A DNA stretch of 64,000 nucleotides from Microbacterium sp. 4R-513. GTDB lineage: Bacteria > Actinomycetota > Actinomycetes > Actinomycetales > Microbacteriaceae. The first letter of the stretch is position 1; every line of letters starts with the position of its first letter. The translations under genes and the position numbers were made by a program. Shown here piece by piece: positions 57,899 to 64,000 of this stretch. Where the stretch lies: NCBI RefSeq assembly GCF_011046485.1, contig NZ_CP049256.1:3286001-3350000 (forward strand), in the 5' to 3' direction. The notes beneath the pieces were generated by a model, which was not told the origin of the DNA, searched no databases, and saw only the letters and a program-made list of their open reading frames with translations.

Positions 57899-58936
57899 AT
57901 GGCGACCACTGGGCGACGGGCAGCACCGGCGAAGACGCGCAGCGCCATCCCGCAACTGCCCTGGCGCAACCCGCAGCCGGCGCCCGTGGTCCTGGTCTCG
58001 GGGCCCGAGGAGGTGTGCGCCGAGCGCGCGATCGCGACGCTGCGGGACTACCTCCGGGCCGAAGACCCGAGCCTCGAAGTGTCCGACATCCGGGCCGACG
58101 ACTACGCGCAGGGCACGCTGCTGTCTGTCACCTCGCCGTCGCTCTTCGGCGAGCCGCGACTCGTGCGCGTCTCCGGTGTGGAGAAGTGCTCCGACGCCTT
58201 CCTGACCGAAGCCGTCTCGTACCTCTCGGCGCCCCAGGACGGTGCGACCGTCATCCTCCGCCATACCGGTGCGACGGTGCGGGGCAAGAAGCTCCTCGAC
58301 GCCATCCGGGCGGGAACGGGCGGAGGCGTCGAGATCCCGTGCCCCGCCATCAAGCGCGACAGCGACCGGTTCGACTTCGCGGCGGGGGAGTTCCAGGCGG
58401 CGAAGAAGCGCATCGCCCCCATCGCACTGCGCTCGCTCGTCTCGGCCTTCGCCGACGACCTGACGGAACTCGCGGGCGCCTGCCAGCAGCTCATCGCCGA
58501 CGTCCCCGGCGACATCACCGAGCAGATCGTCGAGCGCTATTACGGCGGCCGGGTCGAGACATCCGCCTTCACGGTCGCCGACACGGCGATCGCTGGTCGC
58601 TACGGCGATGCGCTCATCGCGCTCCGCCATGCCCTGGCATCGGGTGCCGATCCCGTGCCGCTCGTCGCGGCGATCGCCATGAAGCTCCGCACGATGGCGC
58701 GCGTTGCGGGCAGTCGCGAGTCCTCCGTCGCCGTCGCCTCTCGCCTCGGGCTCAAGGACTGGCAGGTCGACCGGGCGCGACGAGATCTCGTGGGCTGGTC
58801 GGAGTCGACGCTCGGCATGGCCATCCAGGCCGCCGCTCGCGCGGATGCCGAGGTCAAGGGCGCCTCGCGAGACCCGGTGTTCTCGCTCGAACGCCTCGTC
58901 ACGGTCATCGCGACGAGGGCCCCCTACGGCTCCTGA
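57899..58936 (+). CDS. holA: DNA polymerase III subunit delta
   Basis: 345-aa clamp-loader subunit that opens the sliding clamp. VVLVSGPEEVCAERAIATL at the N-terminus is the delta ATPase-like fold without a Walker A lysine motif, as expected because delta does not bind ATP. The C-terminal collar has the LKDWQVDRARR segment. Placed between comEC and rpsT as in most Actinobacteria. A leaderless promoter can express it apart from comEC. Confidence 0.93.
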   Translation: MATTGRRAAPAKTRSAIPQLPWRNPQPAPVVLVSGPEEVCAERAIATLRDYLRAEDPSLEVSDIRADDYAQGTLLSVTSPSLFGEPRLVRVSGVEKCSDAFLTEAVSYLSAPQDGATVILRHTGATVRGKKLLDAIRAGTGGGVEIPCPAIKRDSDRFDFAAGEFQAAKKRIAPIALRSLVSAFADDLTELAGACQQLIADVPGDITEQIVERYYGGRVETSAFTVADTAIAGRYGDALIALRHALASGADPVPLVAAIAMKLRTMARVAGSRESSVAVASRLGLKDWQVDRARRDLVGWSESTLGMAIQAAARADAEVKGASRDPVFSLERLVTVIATRAPYGS

Positions 58937-59001
58937 GACCGTCGCGGCGGAACGACCCGCGGATCCTGCGCGAACGGGGGCCGCGACATCCGTCACCGAC
59001 G

Positions 59002-59035
59002 GCGAAGGCCCGCCCCTTGCGGGACGGGCCTTCGC
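59002..59035. terminator. bidirectional terminator between holA and rpsT
   Basis: Arms GCGAAGGCCCGCCCC (59002-59016) and GGGACGGGCCTTCGC (59021-59035), one mismatch, TTGC loop, between convergent genes. Confidence 0.8.
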
Positions 59036-59052
59036 ACGAAGAGCTCAGCGGA

Positions 59053-59313
59053 TCAGAGCGCCGCAACCTGCTTCGAGATCGCCGACTTGCGGTTCGCCGC
59101 CTGGTTCTGGTGGATGACGCCCTTGCTCACGGCCTTGTCGAGCTTCTTGGTCGCCTTCGAGAGGGTCTTCTCGGCGGTGGCCTTGTCGCCGGCCGCGACG
59201 GCCTCACGCGTCTGACGGACGAGCGTCTTCAGCTCGCTCTTGACGGCCTTGTTGCGCTCGTGCGCCTTCTCGTTGGTCTTGTTGCGCTTGATCTGCGACT
59301 TGATGTTCGCCAC
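59053..59313 (-). CDS. rpsT: 30S ribosomal protein S20
   Basis: 86-aa helical ribosomal protein. [20 protein letters not shown] at the N-terminus and [19 protein letters not shown] at the end are diagnostic. The start is GTG. It faces holA, as in other Actinobacteria. The minus-strand leader is over 80 bases and has no recognised control element. Confidence 0.97.
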   Translation of the reverse strand: MANIKSQIKRNKTNEKAHERNKAVKSELKTLVRQTREAVAAGDKATAEKTLSKATKKLDKAVSKGVIHQNQAANRKSAISKQVAAL

Positions 59314-59548
59314 GTGTCGACGTTCTTTCGTTCGGAGTGAATCGGATGATTGCCGGCCAGCGGTAGAGGGGCGCCTCCGGCGCGCGCAGGGTGGGACCCA
59401 CGCGCAAACCAATCACCGAGTCTATCAGGTCGAGCGTCTATCCACCGACTCGGGGAAGGTGTCGGACGATGGTCGTCACATGGTGCATGATCGACGCGAG
59501 CGAGCGCGGGCCGCCCGAGGCCGCGCCGCCCGCGACGAAGGAGTCTGC

Positions 59549-60907
59549 GTGCCCGAACATCCCTCGCCCGACGTCACGGCGCTCGCCGACGGATTCCGAT
59601 GGTCGGTGGCGACGGCCGCGTTCCAGATCGAGGGGGCGCGCCGGGCCGATGGCCGCGGCCGGTCGATCTGGGACGACTTCGTCGACGCGCCCGGCGGAGT
59701 CCGCGACGGCTCGACCGCCGAGCCCGGACCCGACAGCTACCACCGCTGGGCGGAGGACGTCGAGCTCCTCCGGGGCCTCGGAGTCGACCGGTACCGCTTC
59801 TCGATCTCGTGGGTGCGGGTGCAGCCGGACGGGCGGGGAACCGCCGAGCCGCGCGGCCTCGCGTACTACGACCGGCTCGTCGACGACCTGCTCGCGGCCG
59901 GCGTCACCCCCCACCCGACGCTCTACCACTGGGATCTGCCCGCGTCCCTCGAGGCCCGGGGCGGCTGGCTCGACCGTGAGACGGCGGAGCGCTTCCGCGA
60001 CTACTCGGCCATCGTGGCCGACGCCTTCGGAGACCGGGTGAAGCACTGGTACACGATCAACGAGCCCGTCTCCACGTCGTTGCAGGGGTACGCGATCGGC
60101 GAGCTCGCGCCGGGGCGGCAGCTGCTCTTCGAATCGCTCCCCACAGTCCATCACCAGCTGCTCGCGCACGGGCTGGCCCTGTCCGTGCTCCGGCACACGG
60201 GCGCCGAGACGGTGGGCATCGTCAACAATCACACGCTCGTCCTGCCCGCGACCGATTCCGCCGAAGACGCCCAGGCTGCGCACGTGTACGACCTGCTGCA
60301 CAACCGCGTCTTCGCCGAGCCGATCCTCCTCGGGAGGTATCCCGACCTCGACGCGCTCGGCCTGCCCCCGATGCCTGTCGAGGACGGCGACCTCGACCTC
60401 ATCGGGGCCCCCACGGACGTCTACGGGTTCAACTTCTACAACCCGACGACGGTCGCGGCGGCATCCGGCGAGAGCCCCATCCCCTTCGAGATAGTGCCGA
60501 CACCCGGGGCTTCGCACACGGGCTTCGGCGAGCTCTGGCCGATCGTGCCCGGTGCGCTCACCGAACTGCTCGTCGACTTCCGCGAGCGGTACGGGGCATC
60601 CCTTCCGCCGATCGCGATCGCCGAGAACGGCGCGTCGTTCCCCGAACCGGATGAGGTGACGGAGCCGCTGCACGACCGGGACCGCATCGGGTACCTCGCC
60701 GGCCACATCGCCGCCGTCGGACGCGCTCGCGACGCGGGAGTCCGCGTCGACGAGTACACGGTGTGGTCGCTGCTCGACAACTTCGAGTGGGCGGACGGGT
60801 ACACGCAGCGCTTCGGGCTCGTGCATGTCGACCAGGCGACGTCGCTCCGGACTCCGAAGGACTCCTTCGACTGGTATCGCGGCGTCATCGAGGAGGCGCG
60901 CTCATGA
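59549..60907 (+). CDS. glycoside hydrolase family 1 beta-glucosidase
   Basis: 452-aa GH1 barrel enzyme. FRWSVATAAFQIEGA opens it, the acid/base is Glu172 in TINEP and the nucleophile Glu359 in IAENGA. The C-terminal SLLDNFEWADGYTQRFGL is the family end block. The GTG is chosen for AAGGAG seven bases before it. No signal peptide, so it acts on beta-glucosides after uptake. The MFS gene overlaps its stop and probably imports the sugar. No local regulator was seen. Confidence 0.94.
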   Translation: MPEHPSPDVTALADGFRWSVATAAFQIEGARRADGRGRSIWDDFVDAPGGVRDGSTAEPGPDSYHRWAEDVELLRGLGVDRYRFSISWVRVQPDGRGTAEPRGLAYYDRLVDDLLAAGVTPHPTLYHWDLPASLEARGGWLDRETAERFRDYSAIVADAFGDRVKHWYTINEPVSTSLQGYAIGELAPGRQLLFESLPTVHHQLLAHGLALSVLRHTGAETVGIVNNHTLVLPATDSAEDAQAAHVYDLLHNRVFAEPILLGRYPDLDALGLPPMPVEDGDLDLIGAPTDVYGFNFYNPTTVAAASGESPIPFEIVPTPGASHTGFGELWPIVPGALTELLVDFRERYGASLPPIAIAENGASFPEPDEVTEPLHDRDRIGYLAGHIAAVGRARDAGVRVDEYTVWSLLDNFEWADGYTQRFGLVHVDQATSLRTPKDSFDWYRGVIEEARS

Positions 60908-62154
60908 ACGGGCGGGCCGGAACCAAGGTGGGGGCGCGCTGGTTCGTCCTCTTCACACTCGCGTGGCTCGCGATCTGGACCGTGCAGCTCACACCGCTGC
61001 AGCTGCTCATCCCGCTGCAGCTCAACACCCCCGACGACGCGGACGGCTGGATCTCGGGCGTCGTGTCCTCGGGCCTCGTACTCGCGATCGGCGGAATAGC
61101 GGGCGTCATCGCCGCCCCCGTCGCGGGCGGCCTCTCGGATCGGACGCGGGGTCGCGCCGGTCGCCGGCGCCCCTGGGCGCTGGGCGGTGTGTGGCTCGCG
61201 ACCGTGTCACTCGTCGCCATCGCGTTCGCGGAGGGACCGTGGGGCGTCGGGATCGCATGGGTGGGAGTTTCGGTCGGCGTCGCCGTCGCCTCCGCGGCCT
61301 TCACCGCCCTCATCGCCGATCAGCTGACGACGCAGCGGGGCGCGGCATCCGCTGCCGTCTCGTCGTCGCAGGCGCTCGGAATCGTCGTGGGCGTCGGCAT
61401 CATCGTGCTGCTCGAGCTCGGCTTCGTCGTCGGCTACCTCGTGCTCGCGGGGCTCATCGCGGTGGTCGGCACGCTCGCGGCGCTGCTGCTGCCCGACCCG
61501 CCCGCCCAGGGCGAGGTGGCTGCTGCGCGGAAGGTCCGCACGCTGGGCGAGCGGCTGGCGGCGCTGCGGGACCGCGACTTCGCCTGGCTCCTCGCCGGGC
61601 GTCTGACGGTGAACATCGGCAACGCTCTCGGCACGGGACTCCTGCTCTTCTTCCTCATTTACGGACTGGATCGGGATGCCTCGACCGCCGAGGATGAGCT
61701 GCTCCTTCTGATCCTCGTCTACACGGTCTTCGTCGTGGTCGCCTCGATTGTCTCGGGGTGGATCTCCGACCGCTCCGGGCGCCGCGTCCCGTGGGTCGTG
61801 TGGTCCGCGATCGTCCAGGGCGGGGCGTCGATCATCCTCGTCGTCGTCCCGTCGCTTCCGAGCGCGATGGTCGCGGCCGCACTCCTCGGCGTCGGCTACG
61901 GCGCATACATGTCGGTGGGCCTCGCGCTGGGCACCGACCTCCTCCCGTATCCGGAGGACCACGCCCGCGACCTCGGGTTCGTCAACGTCTCGGCGAGCCT
62001 GGGGCAGCTCATCGGCCCGCTCCTCGGCGCGGGACTCGTCGCCCTCGTCGGCGGGTTCTGGCTGCTCTTCCTGGTCGGCGGCATCCTGTCGATCGCCGGC
62101 GGCCTCACGACGTACGCGATCCGCACGCCTGAGCGGGTGCCCTCAGCTGCCTGA
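60904..62154 (+). CDS. MFS transporter, sugar-type
   Basis: 416-aa twelve-helix transporter. GGLSDRTRGRAGRRRPW between helices 2 and 3 and SGWISDRSGRRVPWV in the second half are the paired loop motifs of sugar or glycoside:cation symporters. The ATG overlaps the GH1 stop (ATGA), so it is co-translated and likely imports the GH1 substrate. Its end overlaps the convergent hydrolase by 12 bases. Confidence 0.88.
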   Translation: MNGRAGTKVGARWFVLFTLAWLAIWTVQLTPLQLLIPLQLNTPDDADGWISGVVSSGLVLAIGGIAGVIAAPVAGGLSDRTRGRAGRRRPWALGGVWLATVSLVAIAFAEGPWGVGIAWVGVSVGVAVASAAFTALIADQLTTQRGAASAAVSSSQALGIVVGVGIIVLLELGFVVGYLVLAGLIAVVGTLAALLLPDPPAQGEVAAARKVRTLGERLAALRDRDFAWLLAGRLTVNIGNALGTGLLLFFLIYGLDRDASTAEDELLLLILVYTVFVVVASIVSGWISDRSGRRVPWVVWSAIVQGGASIILVVVPSLPSAMVAAALLGVGYGAYMSVGLALGTDLLPYPEDHARDLGFVNVSASLGQLIGPLLGAGLVALVGGFWLLFLVGGILSIAGGLTTYAIRTPERVPSAA

Positions 62155-62868
62155 GGCCTCGAGGGTCGTGAGAGCGACCTCCAGAACGGCGTTGAACACC
62201 TGTGGGCGCATCACGGTGACGTGATGGGTCGTCCGGGGCACGACGATCAGCTCGGCGCGGGGCGCGACCCTCAGGAAGAGGCGCTCGTTGACGCGCAGCT
62301 GGTCGTACTGTCCGTTCACGAACCACAGGGGCACCTCGATCCGGCGGAGCGCCGCGAGCAGGTCGAGCACCGAGAGGCTCCGCAGCGCGAGGTCCTGTGC
62401 GTCGAGCGCATAGCCGCCGGCTCCGAAGTCCGCCCGCGTCTCATCCGGCAGGATGCGGTCGAGCAGGCGATCGGTGAGCCACATGCCGCGATCGGGCAGC
62501 GAATCGAGCCCGCGGGCCAGCACGCGATAGGTCTGCAGCGCCAGTCCGCGGGGGATCGCGGTGCAGGATGCCGCGATGAGTCCCGCCACGGGCGGCGCGT
62601 CCTCCGCGCCGATGTACTCGATCGAGAGGAGGCCGCCCATCGAGTGGCCGCAGAGCAAGACAGGGCCGGCGGCCGAGGCATCCCGGACCGCTCGGTCGAT
62701 CGTCTCGAAAGCGGAGTCCAGCGTGAACGCCTGCGCCATGCGCGTCCCGTGGCCAGGAAGATCGACGGCGGTGACGGGGTTGCCGCGCCGCTCGAGATAG
62801 GCCACCTGCGCGCGCCACATGGTCGCCGACGTCCGGATCCCGTGGACGAGCACCACCTGGACGGTCAT
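62143..62868 (-). CDS. alpha/beta hydrolase
   Basis: 241-aa alpha/beta-hydrolase. VLVHGIRTSATMWRAQV gives the oxyanion loop, LLCGHSMGGLLS the nucleophile, FVNGQYDQLR the acid and RTTHHVTV the His. No signal peptide. Leaderless TAATGT promoter. It overlaps the MFS gene tail to tail. Substrate unknown. Confidence 0.87.
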   Translation of the reverse strand: MTVQVVLVHGIRTSATMWRAQVAYLERRGNPVTAVDLPGHGTRMAQAFTLDSAFETIDRAVRDASAAGPVLLCGHSMGGLLSIEYIGAEDAPPVAGLIAASCTAIPRGLALQTYRVLARGLDSLPDRGMWLTDRLLDRILPDETRADFGAGGYALDAQDLALRSLSVLDLLAALRRIEVPLWFVNGQYDQLRVNERLFLRVAPRAELIVVPRTTHHVTVMRPQVFNAVLEVALTTLEASGS

Positions 62869-62874
62869 GCAGCC

Positions 62875-62880
62875 ACATTA
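62875..62880 (-). promoter_or_regulatory. -10 hexamer TAATGT, leaderless start
   Basis: Minus-strand TAATGT ends six bases before the hydrolase ATG. Confidence 0.5.
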
Positions 62881-62974
62881 CGGCCGGGGGCCTCCCAGCG
62901 AGCCGTCGGCCCGGGGCGTCTCGCTATCCGTGCACCGGGAATCCGACGCGCCGGACGTGCGCGGGGGTCCGACA

Positions 62975-62980
62975 TAGAGT
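62975..62980 (+). promoter_or_regulatory. -10 hexamer TAGAGT, leaderless start
   Basis: TAGAGT ends six bases before the aminotransferase ATG at 62987. Confidence 0.5.
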
Positions 62981-62986
62981 GGCGGC

Positions 62987-64000
62987 ATGCCACGCCTCGC
63001 GGACCACATCCTCGGCATGCCGGGGTCCGGCGTGCGGCACATCCTCGAGCAGGCCCTGCGGCTCGACGATGCGATCATCCTGGCGGTCGGCGAGCCGGGG
63101 GAGGAGCCCGCCCCCGCGATCCGAGAGGCCGCCGCGGCCGCGTGGCGCGCCGGGCATGTGCGATACGGGCCCAACGGCGGCATCGCGCCGCTCCGAGCGG
63201 CGATCGTGGACAAGCTCGCGGCCGTCAACGACGTCCATGTCGACATCGAGCAGGTCTGGGTGACGGTCGGTGCGACGCAGGCTCTGCACCAGGCGATGGG
63301 CTTGACACTCGCACCGGGCGACGAGGTGCTCGTGCCCGACCCGGGGTACACGACGTTCACCATGAACGCCCACATGCTCGCGGCGGTGCCCGTTCCGTAT
63401 CAGCTCAGCCCCGCCAAGGGGTTCCAGCCCGATCTCGAGCAGCTGGAGGCGCTCGTCACGGACCGCACCCGACTGCTCATCGTCAACTCGCCCTCGAACC
63501 CGCTCGGATCCACGTTCGAGCTCGAGACGATCCGGGCGCTGCTCGACTTCGCCGCGCGGCACGACCTGTGGGTGCTGAGCGACGAATGCTACGAGGCCTT
63601 CAGCTACGGCATCCCGCATGTGAGCCCGGCATCGCTCGACCCCGACGACCGCGTGTTCTCGGTCTTCTCGACGTCGAAGACCTACGCCATGACCGGTGCG
63701 CGCGTCGGGTGGCTCGTGACGCCGAAGGGCTTCACGTCGACGATGCTGCGCGTGCAGGAGTCTGCGATCTCGTGCGTCGACATGCCGGCCCAGTATGCGG
63801 CGCTCGAGGCCATCTCCGGCCCCCAAGACCATGTGCGGGCTGCCGCCGACCACTACCGGGACAACCTCGCGGCGGCGACCGCACTTCTCGACGAGCGCGG
63901 CCTCGACTACCTCGCCCCGACGGGCGCGTTCTACCTGTGGATCGACGTCTCACATGCGACGGAGGGGGATGTCGCCGCCTGGGCCGAGCGCTTCCTGTAC
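62987..64000 (+). CDS. class I/II pyridoxal-phosphate aminotransferase, 3' truncated
   Basis: The first 338 codons of an aminotransferase that runs off the window; no stop is reached. VGEPGEEP and the GPNGGIAPLRAAI substrate block open it, VTVGATQALHQAM is the cofactor-phosphate loop, IVNSPSNPLG is the NPxG loop, SDECYEAF binds the pyridine ring, and Lys231 in STSKTYAMTGARVGW forms the Schiff base. It resembles aspartate/aromatic aminotransferases. No signal peptide. Exact amino acid unknown. Confidence 0.92.
   Translation, partial: MPRLADHILGMPGSGVRHILEQALRLDDAIILAVGEPGEEPAPAIREAAAAAWRAGHVRYGPNGGIAPLRAAIVDKLAAVNDVHVDIEQVWVTVGATQALHQAMGLTLAPGDEVLVPDPGYTTFTMNAHMLAAVPVPYQLSPAKGFQPDLEQLEALVTDRTRLLIVNSPSNPLGSTFELETIRALLDFAARHDLWVLSDECYEAFSYGIPHVSPASLDPDDRVFSVFSTSKTYAMTGARVGWLVTPKGFTSTMLRVQESAISCVDMPAQYAALEAISGPQDHVRAAADHYRDNLAAATALLDERGLDYLAPTGAFYLWIDVSHATEGDVAAWAERFLY

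Overview
The window is 64 kb of very GC-rich, densely packed bacterial DNA. Third codon positions are nearly all G or C, GTG starts are common, and many genes begin without a ribosome binding site directly behind a TANNNT hexamer. Several blocks have an order typical of high-GC Actinobacteria: tig-clpP1-clpP2-clpX, rne-rplU-rpmA-obg-proB-proA-nadD-rsfS, ileS-folC-DUF4233-ndk, and comEA-comEC-holA-rpsT. The ileS gene carries an actinobacterial translational T-box. Overall the window looks chromosomal and Microbacterium-like (Microbacteriaceae); the genus is an inference. No insertion sequence, prophage, CRISPR array, origin or rRNA operon was seen. Both ends cut genes: a sensor kinase on the left and an aminotransferase on the right.

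Layout. 1-4.8 kb: two-component pair, dps, gamma-carbonic anhydrase, a small FGSN-motif protein, tRNA-Gly and an alpha/beta hydrolase. 4.9-9.9 kb: tRNA-Pro, then the protein-quality block tig, TPR protein, clpP1, clpP2, clpX. 9.9-16.4 kb: serine hydrolase, epoxide-hydrolase-like protein, dcp, and an ArsR-type regulator/small protein/MFS operon behind palindromic operators. 16.4-22.7 kb (mostly minus strand): a 15-bp repeat array, an 84-aa protein, valS, a DUF559 nuclease-like protein on the plus strand, and a pentapeptide-repeat protein with an MHS-family transporter. 22.7-28.5 kb: T-box, ileS, folC, DUF4233 protein, ndk. 28.6-39.2 kb: VKOR-like protein, rne, rplU, rpmA, obg, proB, proA, nadD, a tail-anchored acidic protein and rsfS. 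39.2-50.8 kb is accessory-like: VOC proteins, tRNA-Ala, secreted hydrolase, sugar-dehydrogenase lipoprotein, zinc-ribbon metallopeptidase with aidB, GH3 hydrolase, a glycosylase-annotated protein, arginase-family protein, SRAP, App1 and DedA. 50.8-59.3 kb: pabB, leuS, comEA, comEC, holA, rpsT. 59.5-64 kb: GH1 beta-glucosidase with MFS transporter, alpha/beta hydrolase, aminotransferase.

How the genes work together. Trigger factor hands nascent chains on, while ClpP1P2 with ClpX degrades failures. RNase E, L21, L27, Obg and RsfS form a ribosome and RNA block, with proline (ProBA) and NAD (NadD) synthesis embedded in it. FolC and PabB serve folate. Three large aminoacyl-tRNA synthetases (Val, Ile, Leu) lie in the window, but only ileS shows a riboswitch. 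AidB, an SRAP protein and a glycosylase-annotated protein lie within about 5.5 kb of each other.

The most informative non-coding signals are the ileS T-box with its mutually exclusive helices, 17 apparent leaderless promoters in which a TANNNT hexamer ends exactly 6 bases before the start codon (three of them contain the stop codon of the gene upstream), a 22-bp palindrome inside the ArsR-type regulator's promoter, and a 15-bp tandem array whose two ends are the stop codons of two convergent genes.
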